A stretch of 64,000 nucleotides of DNA from DASWDH01 sp035318505 (GTDB lineage Bacteria; Myxococcota_A; Polyangia; Polyangiales; Polyangiaceae), in NCBI GenBank assembly GCA_035318505.1, contig DATHEQ010000382.1:62001-126000 (forward strand). The letters are read 5' to 3'. Under the pieces are notes generated by a model, which was not told the DNA's origin, ran no database searches, and saw nothing but the letters and a program-made list of their open reading frames with translations. A program made the position numbers and the translations under genes. This document shows positions 16,720-24,357 of this stretch, in pieces. The number at the start of each line of letters is the position of its first letter. Position 1 is the first letter of the stretch.

Positions 16720-17091
16720 GCGCACCTCCACGACGACCGAGCCGGGACCGAGCTCGGCCCCCAGCATGGCCGAAACGCCACGCGCGAGCACGAAGTTTGG
16801 TGGGCGATCGGTTCGCCCGGGCCGGGACGGCGATGCTACCTTTCGCCGGTGACCGACGCGTCCATAGGTCGCAAGATGCGCGCGAAGACCATGGGGCACG
16901 GCGGGCCTCTCATCCGCGTGAAGCACGCGGAACCATGATTCACGGCGTGGGACGCGACGCTGCCCGCATCGCCGGGATCATCGGCGAGCGCTGCGAGCAT
17001 GCCCCCACCGCGGCCGTCGGCGTGCACGCCCTGGCGGTGTAACGCCCGCGATCTCGCGACCAACCGGGAGGGCTCCGGCTATAATGTGCCC
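16720..17091. other. 372-base divergent intergenic region
   Basis: This lies between the ABC ATPase (minus) and the aldo/keto reductase (plus). A 35-codon frame (16935-17042) is open but has no ribosome site and no recognisable motif. The right end holds a TATAAT close to the reductase start. Nothing else is evident. Confidence 0.5.
17080..17085 (+). promoter_or_regulatory. Perfect -10 hexamer directly before the reductase start
   Basis: TATAAT at 17080-17085 ends six bases before the ATG at 17092. A transcription start 6-7 bases downstream would fall on or next to the A of the start codon, predicting a leaderless mRNA. No good -35 hexamer is seen at the usual distance. Confidence 0.5.
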
Positions 17092-17931
17092 ATGACCGAC
17101 GGCCCCACCGTTCCCCAACGAAGACTTCCCATCTTCCTCTACGGCACGGCCTGGAAAGAGGAGCGAACGGAAGAGCTGACGCGCATGGCATTGGCGGCCG
17201 GCTTCCGCGGGATCGACACCGCCAACCAGCGCAAGCACTACGACGAGGCCGCCGTGGGCGCCGCGGTGGCCGCGAGCGGCGTGACACGGACCGATCTCTT
17301 TCTGCAGACGAAGTACACCTACGCGCGCGGGCAGGATCATCGCCTGCCCTACGATCCCAAAGAGAGCATCGCAGCTCAGGTGCACAAGTCCTGCGAAAGC
17401 TCCCTCCAGCACCTCGGCGCCGACTGTATCGATTCTTTTCTTCTGCACGGGCCGTGGTCCGATCATGGCTGGGGGGCACAAGATCGCGAGGCGTGGCGCG
17501 CCATGGAAGAGCTGCGCCAAGCGGGGCAGGTGAGGCTGCTCGGCGTGAGCAACATTTCGCGCGAGCAATTGGGGAAGCTGTGCGAAGAAGCGACGTTGCC
17601 GCCGACCTTCGTGCAAAACCGATGTTATGCGCGCACCGGCTGGGACAAGGACGTGCGCGATCTATGCCGCAAGATGGGCATCGTGTACCAAGGATTTTCT
17701 CTACTCACCGCCAATCGTCACGAGCTCGGTAGTGCGACAATGACGGGCATGGCGGCGAGGCTCAATCAAACCGTGCCGCAGCTCGTGTTTCGCTTCGCGC
17801 TCGAGCTCGGCATGCTCCCCTTGACGGGGACGTCGGATCGGAAACACATGCAAGAAGATCTGGCGAGCGCCGACCTCGGTCTCAGCGCGGAAGACATCGC
17901 GGTCATCGACCGTATCGGGCAGCGACACTAA
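17092..17931 (+). CDS. Aldo/keto reductase
   Basis: A 279-residue (beta/alpha)8 oxidoreductase with the AKR catalytic tetrad visible: Asp42 (GIDTANQ), Tyr50 (KHYDEAAVG), Lys74 (LQTKYTY) and His119 (FLLHGPW). The C-terminal NADP(H) segment includes PLTGTSDRKHMQEDL. AKRs reduce aldehydes or ketones with NADPH. The start ATG 17092 has a perfect -10 box only six bases upstream and no Shine-Dalgarno. It ends in a 3-base overlap with the convergent membrane protein gene. Confidence 0.9.
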   Translation: MTDGPTVPQRRLPIFLYGTAWKEERTEELTRMALAAGFRGIDTANQRKHYDEAAVGAAVAASGVTRTDLFLQTKYTYARGQDHRLPYDPKESIAAQVHKSCESSLQHLGADCIDSFLLHGPWSDHGWGAQDREAWRAMEELRQAGQVRLLGVSNISREQLGKLCEEATLPPTFVQNRCYARTGWDKDVRDLCRKMGIVYQGFSLLTANRHELGSATMTGMAARLNQTVPQLVFRFALELGMLPLTGTSDRKHMQEDLASADLGLSAEDIAVIDRIGQRH

Positions 17932-19133
17932 GTCGCGCGCAGGTAGCGCGTGTCGGGGTTGTCGCGCCTCCAGATCACGTGGTCCATGAAATAGTGGTGA
18001 ATGTTCACGACCACGAAGAACGCCGCGAAAAACGGGGTGACGCCGAGCGCGTCGATGGGACCGTGGCGCAGGGTGCGAGGCGTGCGTAGCCCATCGAGCA
18101 AGGTGGGCGCGCCGCGAAAGAGGAGCCACCCGAGAACGAGCGCGGACACCGCCAAGACACCGAGACGCACCGCGGTCGGACGGCCGAAAGAAGGCGGTCC
18201 TTCCTCGGCGCGCGCCTCGTTGCGCTTCATGAGCCAAACGAAGTAAAAATACTGGATCGAGTGAAGCGCCGGGATCAGATATTGAATGAGCCGATCGGCG
18301 CTCGAGTAGATGGTCCAAGACCAGACGGTGATGATGAAGCCCGCGAGCGGCGCCCACGGGAGCATCGTTTTTTCGCGCCGCCATCGCCCGAAGAGCACGC
18401 CCGCCAAGGCCACCGTGCTGACGGCGAGCACCCATCCGGTCGTGATCGCGAGCCAGCGCGGGTGGGCGAGCGCGTGATAGACGACGCCTTTTTCCGCGAA
18501 CTCGCCGGCGGGGGCGGCCGGGCTCGCCCAAGCGTAGGCCCACGCGGCGAAACAATGCACGAGAATGACCGCGCGTTCGCGCGACGTCATGCGAACGCCG
18601 CGCCGCGCGGAGAGAACGGCCAGCACGCCGAACCCCTGCTTTACGTAGTGCCATCCCACGAGAAAGAACATGAGCTGGATCATCGAGCCGAGCTGCTCTG
18701 CCGCATGAGACGCGAGCGCGGCGAAGGCCCAACCGACGAGCGCCGCCGGCACCAAGAATCCGGCGATCGCATAGCGAATCCGGTACGAGAGATCGTACGA
18801 CGCGGCGAGGGTGCGCCGGCGCGCGTCTTTGTAAAAGAGCAGGTAGGTGACCGAGAAATGCGGATCGTTGATGACGTAGGCGCCGTAGAACGTCGCAAAA
18901 CCGAACGCGTATTCGGATGCGCTTAGCCCGAACGTCGTTTTTAGGAGCCACGACAAAGGAAAGAGCACCAAGGTGGCGCCGCCTGTGAGCATGAACTCTG
19001 AAAAGCGCCCCCCGCGCGCTTCCGCGGCTCGAGCGACGGCGTGGTCGCCGGCGCGAGCGAAAGGGGACGGCGGTCTGGCTGCGGCGGCGTGCGTCGGCGC
19101 GCGCGCCGTGAATGCCGCCGTGCCGCTCGTCAT
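17928..19133 (-). CDS. Conserved polytopic membrane protein with His-rich motifs
   Basis: A 401-residue protein with roughly ten hydrophobic helices after an Ala-rich 45-residue N-terminus. Conserved-looking polar motifs lie at helix ends: NDPHFSVTYLLFYKD, GWHYVKQGFGV, ALHSIQYFYFVWL and NIHHYFMDHVIWR. The repeated His placement recalls membrane di-iron or heme-binding proteins, and faintly the Brp/Blh carotenoid dioxygenases, but I cannot assign a family. The ATG at 19133 faces the APC permease gene across 69 bases, so they share a promoter region. Confidence 0.7.
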   Translation of the reverse strand: MTSGTAAFTARAPTHAAAARPPSPFARAGDHAVARAAEARGGRFSEFMLTGGATLVLFPLSWLLKTTFGLSASEYAFGFATFYGAYVINDPHFSVTYLLFYKDARRRTLAASYDLSYRIRYAIAGFLVPAALVGWAFAALASHAAEQLGSMIQLMFFLVGWHYVKQGFGVLAVLSARRGVRMTSRERAVILVHCFAAWAYAWASPAAPAGEFAEKGVVYHALAHPRWLAITTGWVLAVSTVALAGVLFGRWRREKTMLPWAPLAGFIITVWSWTIYSSADRLIQYLIPALHSIQYFYFVWLMKRNEARAEEGPPSFGRPTAVRLGVLAVSALVLGWLLFRGAPTLLDGLRTPRTLRHGPIDALGVTPFFAAFFVVVNIHHYFMDHVIWRRDNPDTRYLRAT

Positions 19134-19202
19134 CCGCGCAGCTTATCACGCGCGCTTCCGAGTTCCCGCGTGCGCGGGCGTGAAGCTCGCTAACCTGGCG
19201 AC

Positions 19203-20633
19203 ATGACCGATCCCTCGGCGCAGCGGCAGGTCGATGCCGAGCAACTTCGCCGTTTCGGCTATGCCCAGCAGTTGCTGCGCGAAATGGGCGGTTTTGGCAG
19301 CTTTGCGCTGTCTTTTTCCATTATCTCCATCCTCACTGGCGCGGTGACCCTCTATGGGCACGGGCTGCGCTTTGGCGGTCCCCTGGTCATGACTGTCGGG
19401 TGGCCGCTCGTTGCGATGATGACCCTCACCGTCGCCGCGAGTCTCGCCGAGCTCGCATCGGCCTATCCGACGGCCGGCGCGCTTTACCACTGGTCGGCGC
19501 TCTTGGGTGGGCCGGGGTGGGGATTTTTGACGGCGTGGCTCAATACCATCGGCCAGTTCGCGATCACCGCCGGCATCGACTACGGCCTCGCCGATTTTCT
19601 GGCCCCGATGCTCGGTCTGCCGCCGAGCCGCGGGTACGTGATCGCGCTCTACGCCGCCGTCCTTTTTTCGCACGCCGTTCTCAATCACGTCGGCGTTCGC
19701 ACAGTAGCCATCTTGAATTGGCTATCGGCTTGGTATCACGTGGCCGGCGCGCTGGCGCTCGTCGCTGCGCTGGCGTGGTTCGCGCCGAAACAACCGCTCG
19801 GGTTTCTCCTCACCCGCTTTACCGACCAGCCGTACCCCTACGGCTACGCCTTCGCCGTCGGACTTCTGCAAGCGCAGTGGACGTTCACCGGGTACGATGC
19901 GAGCGCGCACATCACGGAGGAAACCATCGATCCCTCCCGCAACGCGCCATGGGGAATCGTCCTCTCCGTGGCGGTGAGCGGCGTCGTCGGGTTTTGCATG
20001 CTGCTCGCCGTGACGCTCGCCATCGGCGATCTACCGGCTGCGGCCGGCGCGCCCAATCCGTTCATCTTCGTGTTGCAATCGGCACTGGGTTTGCGACTCG
20101 GCAACATCCTTCTCTGGTTGGTGATGGGCGCGATGTGGTTTTGCGGTCTTTCCTCGATCACCTCCAACTCGCGCATGCTTTTCGCGTTCGCGCGTGACGG
20201 TGGTCTTCCGCGCTCGGCGTTCATCGCCCAGGTCTCGCCGCGTTTCCAGAGCCCCCACGTGGCCATTTGGGTCTCCACGGCGGCGGCTTTCGCGGTGGCG
20301 CTCTGGTCGCAGGCCTACGCCGTCATGGTCGCGCTCTCGACGACGGCCCTCTACGCGTCCTATGCTCTGCCGATCTATTTGAGCGTTCGATCGCGCGCCG
20401 CCGGGCAGGAGCGGGTACGAGGTCCGTGGCAACTGGGGCGCTTCTCGCGCCTCGTCAATCTCGTGGCGCTCGGCTGGATCGGCGTCATCACCGTCCTCTT
20501 CGTGCTCCCCCCCAACGAGCTCGCCGGCTACACGTTCGCCGGCTCGCTGTTTCTCCTGCTGATGTACTGGCGGCACTACATGCGCGCGCGGTTTCGCGGA
20601 CCGCAGCTATCCTCCGCTTCGCCGCCCGGATAG
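19203..20633 (+). CDS. APC-superfamily amino acid/choline-type permease
   Basis: A 476-residue transporter with 12 predicted helices. The first helix contains FGSFALSFSIISILTGAVTLYG and the loop ELASAYPTAGALYHWSALLGG, characteristic of the amino acid/choline transporter (ACT) branch that includes GABA permeases; FTGYDASAHITEETIDPSRNAPWG is another family block (ends only are quoted from longer segments). The protein imports amino acids or polyamines by cation symport. The substrate is not predictable. It starts at ATG 19203 and converges on the ferritin-like gene. Confidence 0.88.
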   Translation: MTDPSAQRQVDAEQLRRFGYAQQLLREMGGFGSFALSFSIISILTGAVTLYGHGLRFGGPLVMTVGWPLVAMMTLTVAASLAELASAYPTAGALYHWSALLGGPGWGFLTAWLNTIGQFAITAGIDYGLADFLAPMLGLPPSRGYVIALYAAVLFSHAVLNHVGVRTVAILNWLSAWYHVAGALALVAALAWFAPKQPLGFLLTRFTDQPYPYGYAFAVGLLQAQWTFTGYDASAHITEETIDPSRNAPWGIVLSVAVSGVVGFCMLLAVTLAIGDLPAAAGAPNPFIFVLQSALGLRLGNILLWLVMGAMWFCGLSSITSNSRMLFAFARDGGLPRSAFIAQVSPRFQSPHVAIWVSTAAAFAVALWSQAYAVMVALSTTALYASYALPIYLSVRSRAAGQERVRGPWQLGRFSRLVNLVALGWIGVITVLFVLPPNELAGYTFAGSLFLLLMYWRHYMRARFRGPQLSSASPPG

Positions 20634-20659
20634 GGACGGGCGCGGCGGCGTAAGCGCAA

Positions 20660-21217
20660 TCAGCGCGGAACGCGCTTCATGAAGTCGGCCAAGTCGTCGG
20701 CGTGTTCTTCCTCTTGCTCGAGAATTCGTTCCATGAGGCGGCGTGAGGTCGAATCTGTGTCGCCAATGTAGCGAATGATCTCGGCGTACGCCTGAATGGC
20801 GATGCGCTCGGCGACGAGATCTTCGTGCAGCATCGACTGCAGGTCGGTTCCGGCCACGTATTCCGCGTGACTTCGCTCGGCAATCCCCTTGGGATCGAAG
20901 TTCGGCTCGCCGCCCAGCTGCACGATGCGCTCGGCGAGCCAATCGGCATGCTCTTGCTCTTGGTTGGCGTGCTCTAGAAATTCGCCGGCGATGGCGAAGC
21001 CGGCGATGCCGCCGCTGGCGGAGGCCATGAAATAGTGGCGGCGGTAGCGCAGGTTGCAGACGATCTCGGTCGCCAGCGCACCGTTCAAGAGCTCGATCAC
21101 CTTCTCGCGATCGCCGCGATAGGCGGCAGTGACTGCGCCCTTTTCCACGTCGGCGCGCGCTTGGCGCCGGATCTCTTGGAAATCGAGGTTGAGTCCACGC
21201 CGTCCGTCTCGTTCCAT
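20660..21217 (-). CDS. Ferritin-like/bacterioferritin-type protein
   Basis: A 185-residue four-helix bundle protein. The dinuclear iron site is visible: Glu51 in helix A (ATEIVCNLRY), Glu87-x-x-His90 in helix B (QEQEHADWL), Glu132/Glu137 in helix C (HEDLVAERIAI) and Glu169-x-x-His172 in helix D (EQEEEHADDL). There is no obvious heme-ligand Met at the usual bacterioferritin position. It likely oxidises and stores iron or acts in peroxide protection. GGAGGAG precedes the ATG at 21217, which lies 121 bases inside the 3' end of the kinase reading frame. Confidence 0.85.
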   Translation of the reverse strand: MERDGRRGLNLDFQEIRRQARADVEKGAVTAAYRGDREKVIELLNGALATEIVCNLRYRRHYFMASASGGIAGFAIAGEFLEHANQEQEHADWLAERIVQLGGEPNFDPKGIAERSHAEYVAGTDLQSMLHEDLVAERIAIQAYAEIIRYIGDTDSTSRRLMERILEQEEEHADDLADFMKRVPR

Positions 21218-22182
21218 GTTCTCCTCCGTAAATGACTGGTCGTGTGCTCGTCTAAGCCGATGGAGGTCACTTGGGTGATGGCGTCGGCGCGCCGTCGTAC
21301 GGCCGTGATCTCGTCCGCCGCGATGAGGGTAGCCGCGATTCGCGCCAGAACGACATCGGCTTCGCTGATCCCGGGCTCGAGCGCGTCGGAAAGCGCCTCG
21401 GCAAACTCGGCCGCGTTCGAGAAGCGTTCTTGAACGGCGATGGAAAAAGCCCGATTGAACACCTCGTCGAGATGGGGAGCGAGGAGCCGCGTGTTGTCGA
21501 TCGATTCGCGTTGTCCCTGGAGCGCCGCTCCGAGCACGCCGATCATCGATTTACCTTGGAACGGCGGACGGCCGGTCAAAGCGGTAAAGGCGAGCACGGC
21601 GAGCCCCCAAAGGTCCCAGTGGGGAGCGGCCTCGTCCGGTTTCAGGATTTGTTCGGGGCTCATCGCGTAGATCGTACCCGACGGTGATTCGTCGCCATCG
21701 AGCGGCGCTTCGTCGAGCGCGCGCGCGACGCCGAAGTCAATGAGCTTCGCAGCCATGCTGCCACCGTCGTCGAACACCATCACGTTCGACATTTTGACGT
21801 CGCAGTGAACCACCCCCGCGGCGTGCACCGCATCGAGCGCCGACGCAAGCTGGCGAACGATCGTCGTCAGCTCGACGGGCGAAAGCGTGCCCCGACGGGT
21901 GAGCAGCGAAGCCAGGTCTTCTCCTTCGATTTTCTCGAAAATGATGTAAGGCACGGCGCTCCCGCATCCATAATCGAGCGCGCGCACCGCGTGAGGTGTA
22001 CTGACGCGTGACGTGATCCGTGCCTCGCGCCAGAAGCGCTCGCGCGCTTGGGGGTGGTGATCGAAAGCGGGCCCAAGCACCTTCACCGCGACCTCGCAGC
22101 CCATGTCTTCGTGGTGTGCGCTGAAGACACGGCCCATCCCGCCCTCGCCGAGTAAGCCTCTTAGGTGAATCTTCCCGAGCAT
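21097..22182 (-). CDS. Hanks-type Ser/Thr protein kinase, non-RD
   Basis: A 361-residue protein that begins almost at the kinase domain: glycine loop GEGGMG (12-17), Lys34 in VAVKV, catalytic loop His126-Cys-Asp128-x-Lys130-x-x-Asn133, DFG 149-151 and APE-like MSPEQ. The HRD arginine is Cys127, so it is a non-RD kinase whose activation may not need activation-loop phosphorylation. There is no membrane helix. The last ~40 residues overlap the ferritin gene out of frame. A perfect sigma-54 promoter lies just upstream, predicted to start transcription two bases before the ATG. It is divergent from the GlsB-like gene. Confidence 0.85.
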   Translation of the reverse strand: MLGKIHLRGLLGEGGMGRVFSAHHEDMGCEVAVKVLGPAFDHHPQARERFWREARITSRVSTPHAVRALDYGCGSAVPYIIFEKIEGEDLASLLTRRGTLSPVELTTIVRQLASALDAVHAAGVVHCDVKMSNVMVFDDGGSMAAKLIDFGVARALDEAPLDGDESPSGTIYAMSPEQILKPDEAAPHWDLWGLAVLAFTALTGRPPFQGKSMIGVLGAALQGQRESIDNTRLLAPHLDEVFNRAFSIAVQERFSNAAEFAEALSDALEPGISEADVVLARIAATLIAADEITAVRRRADAITQVTSIGLDEHTTSHLRRRTWNETDGVDSTSISKRSGAKRAPTWKRAQSLPPIAAIARR

Positions 22183-22194
22183 GCCGGATCACTA

Positions 22195-22210
22195 CGCAAC
22201 GTGCGTGCCA
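22195..22210 (-). promoter_or_regulatory. Perfect sigma-54 promoter of the Ser/Thr kinase gene
   Basis: On the minus strand TGGCACGCACGTTGCG matches the -24/-12 consensus TGGCACG-N4-TTGC at every fixed base. Counting from the GC at -13/-12, +1 falls at 22184, two bases before the kinase ATG at 22182. Confidence 0.8.
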
Positions 22211-22260
22211 GGGGCGCTACAGGCGTTCCGGCCATTTTCACGGAGGCTGAGCGTGCAATC

Positions 22261-22341
22261 GGCGTCCTTGCCCGAGACCTGCGCCGTGTCAGGACGCCTC
22301 AGTGTGGCGCTGATGTCGCCGGCCGCCGACAGGACGGCCTC
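22261..22341. promoter_or_regulatory. Candidate enhancer-binding site between divergent sigma-54 promoters
   Basis: GGCGTCCT (22261-22268) and AGGACGCC (22291-22298) form a perfect 8-base inverted repeat with a 22-base spacer. The block CAGGACG-CCTCA at 22290-22301 recurs with one inserted base at 22330-22342. Both lie between the two divergent -24/-12 promoters, a natural place for an NtrC-type activator site. Confidence 0.4.
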
Positions 22342-22377
22342 ATGGGTGCACATGGCAGAGTGGGCGCCGATCACGCT

Positions 22378-22393
22378 TGGCACGACCGCTGCT
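22378..22393 (+). promoter_or_regulatory. Sigma-54 promoter of the GlsB/YeaQ-like gene
   Basis: TGGCACGACCGCTGCT matches the -24/-12 consensus except for one T in the -12 element, with the GG and GC at the required 12-base spacing. Predicted +1 is near 22404, about 70 bases before the ATG at 22476. Confidence 0.7.
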
Positions 22394-22475
22394 ATGCACT
22401 CCGTAGAGCCGCGCTGCGTTTGAACACGTTGCCTGGGTTCCGGCTCGCCGCGAACTGATCGCCCCTGGAGGAGCT

Positions 22476-22817
22476 ATGTCTTTGGTCGCATGGGTTGTCT
22501 TCGGGCTGGTGGCGGGCTTCATCGCCGGCAAGCTGGTGAACAGCACTGGCCACCGCGTCTGGTTCGACGCATTCTTGGGCGTTACAGGTGCCGTGATTGC
22601 CGGCTTTTTCTTCGATGCCACGGGTGGCCGCCGCGTGTCCGATTTCGACCTGCGCAACGTCTTCGTGGGCGTCTGCGGCGCTTCGTTTGCGCTCTTCCTC
22701 TATCATGCCGGTGTCGGTCGACGGCCCTCGCCTAGGAGGGGCATCGTACAGAGGCGATCCGCCCGTCGTACCGAATCCTCCCAAAGGCCGTCTCGCTCCG
22801 AAGCGCTCGCTCGTTAG
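22476..22817 (+). CDS. GlsB/YeaQ/YmgE-family small membrane protein
   Basis: A 113-residue protein whose first ~80 residues match the GlsB/YeaQ/YmgE family: WVVFGLVAGFIAGKLV, then FLGVTGAVIAGFFFDATG and NVFVGVCGASFALFLY, giving three Gly-rich membrane helices. The C-terminal 35 residues are Arg/Ser rich and unrelated. Homologues are general-stress induced envelope proteins of unknown mechanism. It has a GGAGG ribosome site and a sigma-54 promoter upstream, and lies just before the NtrC-type regulator gene. Confidence 0.85.
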   Translation: MSLVAWVVFGLVAGFIAGKLVNSTGHRVWFDAFLGVTGAVIAGFFFDATGGRRVSDFDLRNVFVGVCGASFALFLYHAGVGRRPSPRRGIVQRRSARRTESSQRPSRSEALAR

Positions 22818-22944
22818 TCTCGCTGATGCAAGAACGTCTCGTCGTGTGGCGTTCATGCAGCAGACGTAAACGGGACTGTCGACTTTTGGCTCGGGGGTGG
22901 ACCCGGTCTGCTCCTGCGACAAATCGCCCTGACCGGAGTGGCCC

Positions 22945-24357
22945 ATGAAGGAGCGCGTCCTCATCATCGACGATCAAGGAGAGCAATGCGAGCTGCTGGG
23001 GGAGCTCGTGGCGGCGCTCGACTACGCTCCCGTGACGACGACCCAGCCGGCCGAAGCCCTCGATCGCATTACACGGGAAAACTTCGACGCCGTTCTCACC
23101 GACCTTGAAATGGCGTCGATGAGTGGCGTCGATGTTTGCAAGGGGGTATCGGTCATTCGCTCGGACGTGCCCGTCATTCTCGTCACAGGGATGGCGTCGA
23201 TGGACTCCGCGGTGGCCGCGTTGCGGGCCGGCGCTTACGACTTTCTCACCAAGCCGGTCGACGCGAACGTGCTCGGCCTGACACTGAAGCGAGCGATCGA
23301 CCACCGTAAGCTTCGCGCGGAGGTCAAGCTACTACGCGCCAGCGCGCCCGACCAGGGCGCCGGCGGCATGGTCGGCGACAGTCCCGCCCTCTGTAAAGTG
23401 CGGGAGATGGTCGCCCGCGTCGCGCCCCGCGACGTCTCGGTGCTGATCGAGGGTGAAACGGGCACCGGCAAAGAGCTCGTCGCTCGAGCCATCCACCGCT
23501 CCAGCTCGCGCCACGGGGGACCGTTCGTGGCCATCAACTGCGCCTCCATTCCGGCCACTTTGCTGGAGAGCGAGCTTTTTGGCCATACGCGCGGCGCCTT
23601 TACCGACGCCAAAACCGCGCGCGACGGGCTTTTCGTGCAGGCCTCGGGAGGCACGCTGTTTCTCGACGAAATCGGGGAGATGCCTCTCGAGATGCAGGCC
23701 AAGCTCCTGCGCGCGCTGCAGGAGCGAACATGCCGGCCGGTGGGGTCGAATGGGGAGGTTCCTTTCGATACGCGCATCGTGGCCGCGACCCACCGCGATT
23801 TGGAGTTCGAGATCGAAAGCCGGCGCTTTCGCGAGGATCTCTACTACCGCATCAACGTCGTCAAAATCTCCATTCCGCCGCTGCGCGAACGGGGCAACGA
23901 CGTCCTTCTTCTCGCTGCCAATTTCTTGCAGAAGGCGGCGGAGCGCAATCGGCAAGAGCCGCTCTCTCTTTCCCCGCAGGTCGCGGCGCTTCTGCTTGCC
24001 TACGACTGGCCTGGCAACGTGCGCGAGCTCGAGAACTGCATCGAGCGAGCCGTCGCCCTGGCGCGTTTCAGCGAGCTCAGCGCGGAGGACCTGCCGGACA
24101 AGGTGCGTTCCTACAGCCCGCGGCGTTTCGTCGTCTCCGCGGACACCGAAAGCGAGATCCTTTCGCTCGACGAGCTCGAGCGGCGCTACATCCTGCGCGC
24201 GCTCAAGATCTTGAACGGCAATCGCTCCCGCGCGGCCACCGTACTCGGACTCGACCGCCGTACGCTTTACCGGCGCCTCGAACGGTACGACGCCGATGGG
24301 GGCGGGGTCCCTCCGTCGGGCGGCTCGTCGTCGAAGCAGATCGCACCGACGTCGTGA
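22945..24357 (+). CDS. NtrC-family sigma-54-dependent response regulator
   Basis: A 470-residue protein with three domains. The receiver (1-120) has Asp9/Asp10, phospho-acceptor Asp53 (LTDLEM) and Lys103. The AAA+ domain (about 143-375) has Walker A GETGTGKE at 170-177, the sigma-54 contact loop GAFTDA at 217-222 (GAFTGA variant), and Walker B LFLDEIG. A Fis-type HTH at the C-terminus includes NRSRAATVLGLDRRTLYRRL. It activates sigma-54 RNA polymerase from distant sites upon phosphorylation. Its stop overlaps the start of the hybrid kinase gene, its likely phosphodonor. The surrounding cluster of -24/-12 promoters gives probable targets. Confidence 0.95.
   Translation: MKERVLIIDDQGEQCELLGELVAALDYAPVTTTQPAEALDRITRENFDAVLTDLEMASMSGVDVCKGVSVIRSDVPVILVTGMASMDSAVAALRAGAYDFLTKPVDANVLGLTLKRAIDHRKLRAEVKLLRASAPDQGAGGMVGDSPALCKVREMVARVAPRDVSVLIEGETGTGKELVARAIHRSSSRHGGPFVAINCASIPATLLESELFGHTRGAFTDAKTARDGLFVQASGGTLFLDEIGEMPLEMQAKLLRALQERTCRPVGSNGEVPFDTRIVAATHRDLEFEIESRRFREDLYYRINVVKISIPPLRERGNDVLLLAANFLQKAAERNRQEPLSLSPQVAALLLAYDWPGNVRELENCIERAVALARFSELSAEDLPDKVRSYSPRRFVVSADTESEILSLDELERRYILRALKILNGNRSRAATVLGLDRRTLYRRLERYDADGGGVPPSGGSSSKQIAPTS

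Noticed and set aside
16935..17042. A 35-codon frame between the ABC ATPase and the aldo/keto reductase
   Set aside because: No ribosome site, no motif and no coding context; random open frames of this size are common at this GC content.
22945..24357. Loss of sigma-54 interaction suspected because the loop reads GAFTDA rather than GAFTGA
   Set aside because: The essential Phe and Thr are kept and this variant is, to my knowledge, common among active regulators; the rest of the AAA+ domain is intact.
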